Part shown: positions 9,386 to 18,537 of the stretch, in pieces
Layout of the letters: each line of letters opens with the position of its first letter
How positions within the stretch are numbered: position 1 is the first letter of the stretch
Program-made: the position numbers and the translations under genes
Notes under the pieces: model-generated
What the model was told of the DNA's origin: nothing
Seen by the model: only the letters and a program-made list of their open reading frames with translations
Databases searched by the model: none
Source: Hyphomicrobiales bacterium
GTDB taxonomy: Bacteria; Pseudomonadota; Alphaproteobacteria; Rhizobiales; Rhizobiaceae
DNA: 64,000 nucleotides
Assembly (NCBI GenBank): GCA_900471515.1
Contig: UCFC01000051.1
Coordinates: forward strand, 30,741-94,740
Direction: 5' to 3'

Positions 9386-10489
9386 TCAGCAGATCTCGGT
9401 CTTGGAAATCTTGATGCCGAAGCCTTCCAGGCCGACATAATGGCGCTCGCGGCTGGTCAGAAGCTTGATCGAGCCGACGCCGAGGTCCTTCAGGATCTGC
9501 GCGCCGAGGCCGATTTCCAGCCATTCGCTGTCGCGTGTCTGCGCTTCGGCATGGGCTTCGCGGCCCTGGTTGCGCGCCTTGCGGCCATTGTCGTAATGGC
9601 CGACGCCGACGGAACCTTCGCGCAGGTAGACAATGATGCCGCGACCCGCTTCGGCGATCTTCTGCATGTAGAAATCGACCGGCTTGCGCTTGCCGAAGAG
9701 ATCGTCGGCCACGTTTTCCGGATGCAGGCGCACCGGGATATCGACGCCGTCGCGGATATCGCCGAAAACGACGGCCAGATGCTGCATCGGATCCCAGGGC
9801 AGGGAATAGGTATGCGCCTTGGCCTTGCCGAACGGCGTTTCGATATCGAAGCTCGAGCCGAGCTCGATCAGCGTTTCCTTGCGCTGGCGATAGGCGATGA
9901 GATCGGCGACCGAGACGAGCTTCAGCCCGTGCTGTTCGGCAAAATCCACGACCTGCTGGCCACGCGTCACCGTGCCGTCGTCATTGACGAGTTCGCAGAT
10001 GACGCCGATCGGCGGCAAGCCGGCCAGCTTGCAGAGATCGACCGCCGCTTCCGTATGGCCCGAGCGCATCAGCACGCCGCCTTCGCGCGAAACGAGCGGG
10101 AAGATATGGCCGGGGCGGACGAAATCCGCTGCGCCGACATTCGGATTGGCAAGGTTGCGCACCGTCAGCGTGCGGTCGTCGGCGGAAATGCCCGTTGTCG
10201 TGCCGTGCTTGAAATCGACCGAAACGGTAAAGGCGGTGGTATGCGCGGAATCGTTTTCCGCCACCATGGCGTTGAGGTTCAGGCGCTTGGCCTCCTCCTT
10301 CGGCATCGGCGCGCAGACGATGCCGGACGTGTGGCGCACGATGAAGGCCATCTTTTCCGGCGTCGCATGCACGGCGGCAACGATCAGGTCGCCCTCGTTT
10401 TCACGGTCGTTGTCGTCCATGACGACGACGATCTCGCCGGCTTCGAAAGCCCTGATAGCATCGACAACGCGCTTCTGGTCGTAAGGCAT
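9386..10489 (-). CDS. ribB: 3,4-dihydroxy-2-butanone-4-phosphate synthase with degenerate GTP cyclohydrolase II domain (RibBX-type)
   Basis: 367 residues. The N-terminal half (about 1-200) is a complete DHBP synthase, which makes the four-carbon unit of riboflavin from ribulose 5-phosphate: acidic loop DDNDRENEGDL (25-35), HTSGIVC, and RPGHIFPL with GHTEAAVDL. The C-terminal half (about 205-355) has the GTP cyclohydrolase II fold, but the zinc motif normally read as CxDxxxSxRCDC is replaced by ENVADDLFGKRKPVDF, with no cysteines, so cyclohydrolase activity is unlikely. It follows aroC with a 10-base gap and is probably co-transcribed; no riboswitch leader fits before it. Confidence 0.92.
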   Translation of the reverse strand: MPYDQKRVVDAIRAFEAGEIVVVMDDNDRENEGDLIVAAVHATPEKMAFIVRHTSGIVCAPMPKEEAKRLNLNAMVAENDSAHTTAFTVSVDFKHGTTTGISADDRTLTVRNLANPNVGAADFVRPGHIFPLVSREGGVLMRSGHTEAAVDLCKLAGLPPIGVICELVNDDGTVTRGQQVVDFAEQHGLKLVSVADLIAYRQRKETLIELGSSFDIETPFGKAKAHTYSLPWDPMQHLAVVFGDIRDGVDIPVRLHPENVADDLFGKRKPVDFYMQKIAEAGRGIIVYLREGSVGVGHYDNGRKARNQGREAHAEAQTRDSEWLEIGLGAQILKDLGVGSIKLLTSRERHYVGLEGFGIKISKTEIC

Positions 10490-10499
10490 GGGACTGGTC

Positions 10500-11597
10500 C
10501 TATTTCAGCCGGCCGGTCTGGCCGCGGTCGCGAAGATAATGGTCGGCAATGGCGCAGGCGACCATCGCCTCGCCGATCGGCACCGCGCGGATGCCGACGC
10601 AGGGGTCGTGACGGCCCTTGGTGCGGATATCGACATTCTTGCCGTCCGCGTCGATCGACTGCCGTTCGGTGAGAATGGAGGAGGTCGGCTTGACGGCGAA
10701 GCGGGCGACGACCGGCTGGCCGGTCGAGATGCCGCCGAGGATGCCGCCGGCATTGTTGGACAGGAAGATCGGCTTGCCGTCATTGCCCATGCGCATCTCG
10801 TCGGCATTGTCCTCGCCGCTCGTCTCGGCCGCCGCAAAGCCGTTGCCGATCTCGACACCCTTGACGGCGTTGATCGACATCAGGAGCGAGGCGATATCCT
10901 GGTCGAGCTTGCCGTAGATCGGCGCGCCGAGGCCGGCCGGTACACCTTCGGCGATCACTTCGATGACGGCGCCGATGGAGGAGCCGGCCTTGCGGATGCC
11001 GTCGAGATAGTCTTCCCAGACCGGCACGATCTCGGCATCGGGCGCGAAGAACGGATTCTGCCCGACCTGATCCCAGTCCCAGTTGGCGCGGTTGATCTTG
11101 TGTTTGCCGATCTGCACCAGCGCGCCGCGGATGGTAACGCCGGGCACGACGAGCCGGGCGATGCCGCCGGCCGCGACCCTTGCCGCCGTCTCGCGGGCGG
11201 ACGAACGGCCGCCGCCGCGATAGTCGCGAATGCCGTATTTCGTGTCGTAGGTATAGTCGGCATGGCCGGGGCGGTATTGCCGGGCGATCTCGCCATAGTC
11301 CTTGGAGCGCTGGTCGGTATTCTCGATCAGCATGGAAATCGGCGTGCCGGTCGAAATCATCGTCTCGCCGTCGGCATCCATCATCACGCCGGAGAGAACC
11401 TTGACCAGATCGTCCTCGCGCCGCTGGGTGACGAAACGGCTCTGGCCGGGCTTGCGCTTGTCAAGCCAGGCCTGCAGGTCCTCGAGCTTGAAGCGCAGCC
11501 CCGGAGGGCAGCCGTCGACGACGGCGCCGAGCGCCGGCCCGTGGCTTTCGCCCCAGGTGGTTACACGGAAGAGATGACCGAATGTATTGTGCGACAT
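10500..11597 (-). CDS. aroC: chorismate synthase
   Basis: 365-residue enzyme that converts 5-enolpyruvylshikimate 3-phosphate to chorismate with reduced FMN. The N-terminal signature GESHGPALGAVVDGCPPG is intact, as are the internal RGGGRSSARETAARVAAG and the C-terminal HDPCVGIRAVPI blocks. First gene of the pair aroC-ribB. Because chorismate synthase uses reduced FMN, pairing it with a riboflavin gene makes metabolic sense, though this is inference. Confidence 0.96.
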   Translation of the reverse strand: MSHNTFGHLFRVTTWGESHGPALGAVVDGCPPGLRFKLEDLQAWLDKRKPGQSRFVTQRREDDLVKVLSGVMMDADGETMISTGTPISMLIENTDQRSKDYGEIARQYRPGHADYTYDTKYGIRDYRGGGRSSARETAARVAAGGIARLVVPGVTIRGALVQIGKHKINRANWDWDQVGQNPFFAPDAEIVPVWEDYLDGIRKAGSSIGAVIEVIAEGVPAGLGAPIYGKLDQDIASLLMSINAVKGVEIGNGFAAAETSGEDNADEMRMGNDGKPIFLSNNAGGILGGISTGQPVVARFAVKPTSSILTERQSIDADGKNVDIRTKGRHDPCVGIRAVPIGEAMVACAIADHYLRDRGQTGRLK

Positions 11598-11772
11598 GTG
11601 TTCCCGCCGGATGCGCTAAACCGGTCGTCACCGGCCGCGCCACTACGTAAAAAGGCGCGACACTCATAGGCCAAAAAGCCGTTCAGGCAAAAGCCTTTCT
11701 TTGCGCCTGAAGGCGCGATCGGGGAAATGGTATTTCCGGCCTCTGCCGGGGATGGCCCCGCACGTTCCGGCG

Positions 11773-14700
11773 TCAGGACGCCAGCAGCCAGGCCGTGCCG
11801 CGCGCCTCGATGGAAAAATCGTCGAAGGAGAGGGGGCGTGCGAAGGCGTAGCCCTGCAGCAGATCGCAGCCGAGATCGCGCAGCAGTTCGGCATGGTCAA
11901 GCGTCTCGACGCCCTCGGCCACGGTTTCGACGCCGAGCGAACGGGCAATGTCGATGATGGAACTGACGAGCGCGCGCTCCTGCGAGGAGGCGACGATCGG
12001 TTGCACGAGCTGCCGGTCGATCTTCAGGCGCTTCGGCTTGAGCTTCAGCAGCGAGACGATCGACGTATGGCCCGTGCCGAAATCGTCGATCTCGATATCG
12101 ATGCCGAGCGCCTTGATCCGTTCGAGGTTTTGCGAAACGACGTCCTCGCTCTCGTCGAGGAAGATGGATTCCACCAGCTCGAAGGAGATTTCGCCGGGGC
12201 CGATCTGCAGGTCGCCAAGCGATTCCAGCAGGCTGCCGTCATGCAGGCGCCGGGCCGAAACGTTGACGGAGATCTTCGGCACGTGGATGCCCTGCGCGGC
12301 CCAGCGCATCTTGTCGCGCAGCGCCGTCTCCAGCACGATGCGGTCGAGCGTCTGCACGACGTTGATCTCGTCGGCGATGCGCAGGAATTTGTCGGGCGTC
12401 AGCAGGCCCCTGGAGGGATGGCGCCAGCGCACCAGCGCCTCGACGCCGGTCAGCTTCATCGAGCGGGCGCAGAACTGCGGCTGGTACCAGGCCGTGAACT
12501 CGCCATTGTCGATGCCGGCGAGGATCTCGTCGGCCGTGCGCTTGTTGTTGATGATATCGGCCTGCAGATTGTGATTGAAGAATTCGAAGCGGTTGCGGCC
12601 GAGGCTCTTGGCGCGGTAGAGCGCGATATCGGCATTGATCAGCACCTTGCGGGCGTCGACATGGATGCCGTTTGCCAGCGCAATGCCGATCGACACGCCG
12701 CAGCGGCAGGCAAAGCCCTGGAAATCGATCGGCTGGCGCATTTCCTCGATGATGCGGCCGGCAAGCTCCGCCATGTCCCCATCGCCCGCGTCGAAGGAGA
12801 GGATGACGAATTCGTCGCCGCCGATGCGGGCGACGACGTCGCTGTCGCGCAGGTTCCTGGAAAGCACGCGCGACGCATGCACCAGCATCGCGTCGCCGGC
12901 GGCATGTCCCAGCGTGTCGTTGATTTCCTTGAAGCGGTCGAGATCGATATGCAGGATCGCGAATTTCTGCCGCTCGCTGCGGCCGGCGTCTGTGAGGTTT
13001 TCCAGCGCGATATCGAGCTTGCGGCGGTTGGCGAGCGAAGTCAGCGGGTCGTGCAGCGAATTGTGCTCGATCCTGTTCTTGGCGAGTTCAAGTTCGATAT
13101 TTTTCGCGATCGCCTCGTCCTTGGCGGCCTTGAGGCGCAGGGTCATCAGGGCGTCCTCGGTGGAATCGAAGGCGATGCCGATGATCTTCATCTCGCCGGT
13201 CGGCGTACGGTGCACCTTGCCGACGGAACGCACATAGCGCACGCCGCCGTTTTCGTCGGGCACGCGGCAGACCAGCGTATGCGTATCCCCGACCTGCTTG
13301 AAATGCCGTGCGCTTTCGAGCGCCAGCCCGCGGTCGTCGGGGTGGATGCGGGAGAGCCAGGTCTCTTCGGTGACGAAGGCATTGCTCTGCTTCAATCCGT
13401 AGAGTTCGTGCATGCGCTCGTCCCAGATCGAGCCGGCCTTGCCGAGAACGGCCTCCCAGATGCCGCATTGATAGGAATCGAGCGCCAGGTCGAGCTTGCC
13501 GGAAAGCTCGGAAAGCTCCGCCTCGCGGCTTGAAAGTTCCTCCAGCGCCAGTTCCAGCTCGGCATTCTTGAGTTCGCTCGTTTCCTTGGCGAGGCGAAGC
13601 GTGTTGGTGACTTCCGCATCCGCCGTCACGTCCCAGACGATGCCGATCGTCTTTCCGGTGCCGCCGGCATCGGTATAGAAGGCGCCGATGGAGCGCAGGT
13701 GGCGGATACGGCCGTCCTCGCGCGTTACCCGGTACTGCGCCGTGCAGGCCTCTCCGGCGATGCTGCAGCCCAGGAAATGAACCTCGGCGATTTCCCGGTC
13801 CTCGGGCACGATCGTCGAAAGCCACACTTCCAGCGGCCGGCTGCCTTCGACGGCCTTGAGGCCGTGAAGGGTGGAGGCGCGGGCGTCCCAGGCAAGGCTG
13901 GTGGCGTTTTCCTGCAGTTCCCATATGCCGATTCGCGAGGATTCCAGCGCCAGGTTGAGGCGCTGCGACAGTTCCAGAAGCTTGGCCTCGCGGGCCTCGA
14001 GCTCGGCGATATTGCGGTTGCGCTCGCCAAGCAGCAGGGTGGCGAAGAAAATCGGGATGATGATCACGCAGCCCGCGGCCACGATGATCAGCCGCAGTTC
14101 GGTCTGGTTTTCGGGCACGGCATGCCAGCCGCCGTTCGGCACCGCCGCCAGTTCCCACCGCCCGCCCGCGAAGCTGATTTTGCGCCGCAGCGGTTCCATG
14201 CCGTAAATATCGGCGGGACCGAAGAAGGGCGCGGCCGTCTCGTCGGGCACGCCGATGTCGCGCACGGCGATCGACAGATGGTCGAGATGCGGGTAGCGCT
14301 CCTGGTTTTCGCTGTTGCGCGCCGGCTTCAGGCCCGTCGCCTCGTAGAACATGTCCTGGTCTATGACCACTTCGACCGCGCCCCAGATGCGGCGCTGGCC
14401 GTTCTGCTTGACGAAGACAGGAAAGAAGATCGCAAAGGCGTCTTCCCCGTCCGTCGTCCTGAAGGGACCGTAGAAGCGGGCCGACTGGTCGCCCGAATTG
14501 CGGCTGATCGACATGCGTTCCATCAGCCGCTCGCGCACGTCCTTGCCGATCCTGTCCTTGCCCGATTGCGCCGGAAAGACCGACCGGACGATGAAATCCG
14601 GCGCGAGCGCGATATGGATGAAATGCGGGTTCTGGATCAGCAGCCAGTTGATCTGCCGCTCCATCTCGACCTCGTTCGCCTGCGTGCTCAGCGAGATCAG

Positions 14701-14955
14701 GTTGGAAAGGTCGCGGACGGCGGTAATGTCCATGTTGATCTGCGCCGTCATGCGGGCGCGGATCAGGTTCGTCTCGTTTTCCGTGCGGATTTGCAGCTCG
14801 CGCAGGTAGGCGGCAGTATTGGCTCTGTCGAGGGCGAAGCCGACGGCAATAACGACGACCGCCACCAGGGCGGAAACCAGCAGGGAAACGCGCGTATTCT
14901 TGAGAATACGCCGCAGCTGGTTGCCGTTGCTCAGCCGAGATTGCAAATCACCCAC
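11773..14955 (-). CDS. CHASE-PAS-PAS-GGDEF-EAL membrane protein, cyclic di-GMP turnover
   Basis: 1060-residue signalling protein. Order: cytoplasmic tail; membrane helix at about 24-43; periplasmic CHASE sensor (about 70-240); second membrane helix at about 287-307; two PAS/PAC domains (about 330-450 and 480-600); GGDEF domain with an intact RIGGDEF at about 710; and EAL domain with EALVRW near 838 plus DDFGTGHTS. Both catalytic signatures are kept, so it may make and degrade c-di-GMP. The start is a GTG directly after a hairpin (14956-14980) that covers the ribosome binding site. Single gene downstream of nothing obvious; the ligand is unknown. Confidence 0.92.
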   Translation of the reverse strand: MGDLQSRLSNGNQLRRILKNTRVSLLVSALVAVVVIAVGFALDRANTAAYLRELQIRTENETNLIRARMTAQINMDITAVRDLSNLISLSTQANEVEMERQINWLLIQNPHFIHIALAPDFIVRSVFPAQSGKDRIGKDVRERLMERMSISRNSGDQSARFYGPFRTTDGEDAFAIFFPVFVKQNGQRRIWGAVEVVIDQDMFYEATGLKPARNSENQERYPHLDHLSIAVRDIGVPDETAAPFFGPADIYGMEPLRRKISFAGGRWELAAVPNGGWHAVPENQTELRLIIVAAGCVIIIPIFFATLLLGERNRNIAELEAREAKLLELSQRLNLALESSRIGIWELQENATSLAWDARASTLHGLKAVEGSRPLEVWLSTIVPEDREIAEVHFLGCSIAGEACTAQYRVTREDGRIRHLRSIGAFYTDAGGTGKTIGIVWDVTADAEVTNTLRLAKETSELKNAELELALEELSSREAELSELSGKLDLALDSYQCGIWEAVLGKAGSIWDERMHELYGLKQSNAFVTEETWLSRIHPDDRGLALESARHFKQVGDTHTLVCRVPDENGGVRYVRSVGKVHRTPTGEMKIIGIAFDSTEDALMTLRLKAAKDEAIAKNIELELAKNRIEHNSLHDPLTSLANRRKLDIALENLTDAGRSERQKFAILHIDLDRFKEINDTLGHAAGDAMLVHASRVLSRNLRDSDVVARIGGDEFVILSFDAGDGDMAELAGRIIEEMRQPIDFQGFACRCGVSIGIALANGIHVDARKVLINADIALYRAKSLGRNRFEFFNHNLQADIINNKRTADEILAGIDNGEFTAWYQPQFCARSMKLTGVEALVRWRHPSRGLLTPDKFLRIADEINVVQTLDRIVLETALRDKMRWAAQGIHVPKISVNVSARRLHDGSLLESLGDLQIGPGEISFELVESIFLDESEDVVSQNLERIKALGIDIEIDDFGTGHTSIVSLLKLKPKRLKIDRQLVQPIVASSQERALVSSIIDIARSLGVETVAEGVETLDHAELLRDLGCDLLQGYAFARPLSFDDFSIEARGTAWLLAS

Positions 14956-14980
14956 CCCTACATTCGGGCTGACTGTAGGG
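14956..14980 (-). promoter_or_regulatory. inverted repeat masking the ribosome binding site of the CHASE-GGDEF-EAL gene
   Basis: In the mRNA, CCCTACA pairs with TGTAGGG across an 11-base loop, and the 3' arm ends exactly at the GTG start. The purine-rich part of that arm is the only plausible Shine-Dalgarno, so the hairpin would hide it. Seen directly in sequence; a regulatory role is inference. Confidence 0.45.
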
Positions 14981-15147
14981 TGCAGGAGTTAATTTACGAT
15001 TGCGCGAATTCGGGCCTGCTAAATCGCGCAAACAGAGAGAAAAAGACGGTGAACAGAGCCTCTTGATTATCCGTAAAATCCTATTCATCAATTGGGCGCG
15101 CAAAGCCATTCTTCCGGGCAATTTTCGCCATATTCAGGAGTTTATCT

Positions 15148-15453
15148 GTGGCCATTCGATATCTACGGCAGCGTTTCAAAGGGATTGCCGACATGCGTTT
15201 CGTTATTGCTACGCTTCTGGCCACGGCAAACTTTCTGTCGCCCATGAACAGTTTTGCCGAGAGCGCCGATGTCGAGGCGACGATCAAGAAGGTCGACACG
15301 ACCAATCTCGTGCTGACGCTCGATGACGGCAAGACCTATCAGGCGCCTGCCGAATTCGATTTCGAGGGGCTGAAGGCCGGCGTCAAGGTGGTGATTTTCT
15401 ACACGGAAGTCGACGGCAAGCGCGTCATCAACGATCTCGACATCGTCAAGTAA
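15148..15453 (+). CDS. DUF1344 family secreted protein
   Basis: 101-residue small exported protein. Mature core: ADVEATIKKVDTTNLVLTLDDGKTYQAPAEF and a second small beta motif, typical of DUF1344, an OB-like fold common in rhizobia with unknown role. A signal peptide ends near SFA-ES. Two starts are plausible: GTG at 15148, preceded by CAGGAG at good spacing and giving a more basic N-terminus, and ATG at 15193, preceded by AAGGGA. Convergent with the phosphatase gene, with 14 bases between stops. Confidence 0.75.
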   Translation: MAIRYLRQRFKGIADMRFVIATLLATANFLSPMNSFAESADVEATIKKVDTTNLVLTLDDGKTYQAPAEFDFEGLKAGVKVVIFYTEVDGKRVINDLDIVK

Positions 15454-15467
15454 GCGGCCGCACGGGC

Positions 15468-16058
15468 TCAGATCCAGCCGATCTGGCCCTGCGACGTCTC
15501 GATCTTCAAGATCCGGTCCTGCGGGATTTCACCCTCCGAGGCGATGTCCTTCGGCAGGTTGGAAATCATTTTGAACAGGCTTCTGATGACGCCGCCATGG
15601 GTGACGCACACGGTCGGCCTGTCGACCGAATTCAGCCAGGCGCCGGTGCGCCACGACATGATCTCGTAGCTTTCCGCATCCTCGCCCGGCGGAATGAAAT
15701 CCCACTTGTTGATGTTGCGTTCGCTCACGCGCTCGGCCTGCGAGGCCCTGAGCTGCTTGAGCGTATAGCCTTCCCAGTCGCCGAAGGAGACTTCGACCAG
15801 CCGTTCGTCTGTGCGGTAGTCCTTGGGCGGCAGCCCCATGGCCGATCGCATGATCTCCATGGTTTCGCGCGTGCGCCCGAGCGGGCTGGCGACGAAATCG
15901 AATTCGCCGTCCTTGCCCTTCAGGATCGCCGCAAGGGCGATCCCGTTCTGTCTTGCCTGTTCGCGGCCGATCGCGTTGATCGGAATATCCTTCTGCCCCT
16001 GCAGGCGGCGTTCCGCATTCCAGTCGGTCTGGCCGTGTCTGATCACATAGATAAGCAC
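15468..16058 (-). CDS. histidine phosphatase family protein (phosphoglycerate mutase-like)
   Basis: 196-residue branch-2 histidine phosphatase. The catalytic RHG motif is IRHGQTDWN with His8; ASPLGRTRETMEI gives the second arginine, and the C-terminal VTHGGVIRSL carries the second catalytic His. The size and motifs fit GpmB/CobC-like phosphatases acting on small phosphorylated metabolites rather than a true glycolytic mutase, which is usually longer. Directly downstream of fabI on the same strand (29 bases), so probably co-transcribed. Confidence 0.88.
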   Translation of the reverse strand: MLIYVIRHGQTDWNAERRLQGQKDIPINAIGREQARQNGIALAAILKGKDGEFDFVASPLGRTRETMEIMRSAMGLPPKDYRTDERLVEVSFGDWEGYTLKQLRASQAERVSERNINKWDFIPPGEDAESYEIMSWRTGAWLNSVDRPTVCVTHGGVIRSLFKMISNLPKDIASEGEIPQDRILKIETSQGQIGWI

Positions 16059-16087
16059 GGGGATCGGCTCCGCTTGGGGAAGGACGA

Positions 16088-16906
16088 TCAGTCCTTGATG
16101 ACAGAAATATCCGGCGCGTCCACAGCCTTCATGCCGATGACATGATAGCCGCTGTCGGCGTGATGCACTTCACCCGTCACCGAACGCGACAGGTCCGAGA
16201 GAAGATAGAGGCCGACATCGCCCACTTCCTCGATCGTCACGGTACGGCGCAGCGGCGCATTGTATTCGTTCCACTTGAGGATGTAGCGGAAATCGCCGAT
16301 GCCGGAGGCGGCAAGCGTCTTGATCGGGCCGGCCGAAACGGCGTTGACGCGGATGTTCTTCGGTCCGAGATCGACGGCGAGATATTTGACGCTCGCTTCG
16401 AGGGCAGCCTTGGCGACACCCATGACGTTGTAGTTCGGCATCACCTTTTCCGCACCGTAATAGGTGAGGGTGAGCATCGAGCCGCCTTCCGTCATCAGCT
16501 TCTCGGCGCGGCGAGCGACCGAGGTGAAGGAATAGACGGAGATCTGCATCGTCTTGGCGAAGTTGTCGGGCGTCGTATCGACGTAACGGCCGGTCAGTTC
16601 GTCCTTGTCGGAGAAGCCGATGGCATGCACGATGAAATCGATCTTGCCCCACAGTTTCTCGACATTCTCGAACACCGCATCGATCGTGGTTTCGTCGCTC
16701 ACGTCGCAATGGCCGACCATGACGGCGCCGATTTCAGCGGCCAGCGGCTCCACGCGCTTCTTCAGGGCATCGCCCTGATAGGTGAATGCAACTTCTCCGC
16801 CCTGCGCATGAATGGCCTTGGCAATACCCCACGCAATCGAACGATTGTTGGCGACACCCATGATGACGCCGCGTTTGCCTGCCATGAGGCCGGATGCTTG
16901 AGCCAT
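16088..16906 (-). CDS. fabI: enoyl-[acyl-carrier-protein] reductase, FabI type
   Basis: 272-residue NADH-dependent reductase of the last step of the fatty acid elongation cycle. The modified Rossmann motif GVANNRSIAWGIAKA and the catalytic block YNVMGVAKAALE (Tyr-x6-Lys) are both as in FabI, as is VNAVSAGPIKTLAASGI around the substrate loop. Rhizobia often carry two FabI copies; only one is here. Probably forms an operon with the histidine phosphatase downstream. Confidence 0.95.
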   Translation of the reverse strand: MAQASGLMAGKRGVIMGVANNRSIAWGIAKAIHAQGGEVAFTYQGDALKKRVEPLAAEIGAVMVGHCDVSDETTIDAVFENVEKLWGKIDFIVHAIGFSDKDELTGRYVDTTPDNFAKTMQISVYSFTSVARRAEKLMTEGGSMLTLTYYGAEKVMPNYNVMGVAKAALEASVKYLAVDLGPKNIRVNAVSAGPIKTLAASGIGDFRYILKWNEYNAPLRRTVTIEEVGDVGLYLLSDLSRSVTGEVHHADSGYHVIGMKAVDAPDISVIKD

Positions 16907-17028
16907 ATTTCGCTTCCCTAGGAATTCTGATGATCCTGCCTATGGCATAGGCCGTTAATCGGTTCAAGCAGGCCAAAGATCATCAACTGTTAGGGATCGT
17001 AACAAAGGGTGCGATTGTCACTGAAATT

Positions 17029-18243
17029 TCATAAAAACAGCCCTTCACGCATGCTGCGCATGAGGTCCGTGACTTTTGCGTCGGGCTTTTCCCACAACAT
17101 AATACGCAACTCGACGACGAGATCGCCTTTTCCGCCGCTGTCGTTGGGCAGGCCCTGACCGGGGATGCGGATCGTCTTGTCGGAACCGGACCAGGCCGGC
17201 ACCGTCACGTTGACCGGCCCAAGCGGGCCGTCCACGCGCGCCTCGGTGCCGAGCACCGCGTTTTCGATGTTGAGCGGCAGCACGGCATGCACGTCGAAAC
17301 CGTCGACGGAAAAACGCGCATCGGGCGCGATGTGGATATTGACGACGGCATCGCCGCGCTGCATGCCCGGCAGCTTGAAGCCCTGGCCCTTGAGCCGGAT
17401 CTGATGGCCCTCGGTCGTGCCGGCGGGCAGGGCGAAGCCCACTTCGCGTCCCTCGGGAAGGGAAACCGTCGTCCAGCTTCCGTTCATGATGTCTTCGATC
17501 GTCACCGTCGCGGTCGCCACCTCGTCGGGAGCCTTCTCCAGGCCCGGCTGGCCGGCGCCGGTGAAGCGGCGCACGAGCGAGGTGAGCAGGCTGAGCGGCA
17601 GCGACATGTTGGCGCCGGCGGCAACGGCGGCGTCCATGTGCTCCTCTTCCGCCCTGGCGGCTTCGGAGTCCGTCGTTTCGTGTTCAGGCGGCCTTGCCGC
17701 GTCGGCCGCATGCGGCTTGGCCTGCGTTTGCTGAGGATGGGCCTGCTGAGCGTGCGCCTGCTGGGAATGGGTCTGCGACTGGCCCTGTGCGCCGGCGGCG
17801 CGGGCGGCCTGCGCGCCAAAAATGCGTTCGACCATTTCTTCCGCGGCTTCGGATGCGCCGGCCTGCTGCTGTCTTGCGCCGGCGGCGGCGGCCTTCTGCG
17901 CGCTGGCGTTGGCGCGTGCGAGCTCTTCCATCACGCGCTCGGCATTGGCCTGCGCCGCCTTGGCGCGGGCGGCGGCCTCGCGGGCAGCCTGGCGCTGCTG
18001 CATGATCGTCTGTTCCTGCTTCTTGGCTTCCGCCATGCGCAGGGCATTGTCGAAAAGATTGCGCTTGCGCGGGTCCTTCAGCGTTTCGTAGGCGCGGCCG
18101 ATCTCGGCGAAACGTGCGCTCGCCGTCGGGTCGCCCTGATTGTGATCGGGGTGCACGGCCTTGGCCATGTTGCGCCAGGCCGCCTTGATTTCGTCCGCAC
18201 CCGCGTCGCGCTTGACGCCCAGCACCTTGTATGGATCACGCAT
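17029..18243 (-). CDS. DnaJ C-terminal domain protein (CbpA-like J-protein) with Ala/Gln-rich linker
   Basis: 404-residue Hsp40. The J-domain (about 1-70) has HPD at 31-33 and should stimulate DnaK ATPase. The zinc-finger and classical Gly/Phe region are absent; instead residues about 80-215 are a low-complexity Ala/Gln/His linker rich in QAH and QQ steps. The C-terminal substrate-binding beta domains follow (TIEDIMNGSWTTV to the end). Start chosen at ATG 18243; a GTG nine bases upstream is possible and neither has a clear Shine-Dalgarno. Single gene with a 285-base upstream region holding one GAATC (GANTC) site at 18463. Confidence 0.88.
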   Translation of the reverse strand: MRDPYKVLGVKRDAGADEIKAAWRNMAKAVHPDHNQGDPTASARFAEIGRAYETLKDPRKRNLFDNALRMAEAKKQEQTIMQQRQAAREAAARAKAAQANAERVMEELARANASAQKAAAAGARQQQAGASEAAEEMVERIFGAQAARAAGAQGQSQTHSQQAHAQQAHPQQTQAKPHAADAARPPEHETTDSEAARAEEEHMDAAVAAGANMSLPLSLLTSLVRRFTGAGQPGLEKAPDEVATATVTIEDIMNGSWTTVSLPEGREVGFALPAGTTEGHQIRLKGQGFKLPGMQRGDAVVNIHIAPDARFSVDGFDVHAVLPLNIENAVLGTEARVDGPLGPVNVTVPAWSGSDKTIRIPGQGLPNDSGGKGDLVVELRIMLWEKPDAKVTDLMRSMREGLFL

Positions 18244-18537
18244 TGTTCGCACCGCCGCTGTCGCAATCCGGGAGGCATGTACCTCGTGGCCGTTCCCGGA
18301 AACCGAAACTCAACTCATGGCATGCCCTCCCGTCCGCTCTGGCGACAGGAAAGCCCGCTCGAAAGGCGATCGTGCGGGAGAGTTGCTAATCACTTCTTAT
18401 TTCCGGAGCCGGATATGGGGTGTTTTGCCGCGAATGGTTAGTCTTTCACTAAACATTGAAGCGAATCGGCACGGTGCATTAACCCTGAGGCGCCAGGGCT
18501 CGCATCGCTGCGAAACAGGCTAAAGGGGCGGGCGGGA

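Noticed and set aside
10490..10499. FMN riboswitch before the riboflavin gene
   Set aside because: ribB follows aroC by only 10 bases, so there is no room for a leader, and the sequence before aroC shows no FMN-aptamer motifs.
11641..11772. Terminator for the CHASE-GGDEF-EAL gene
   Set aside because: Several short inverted repeats (TTCAGGC/GCCTGAA, GCGCC/GGCGC) lie here, but none has a stem plus U-tract in the needed orientation, so I do not call one.
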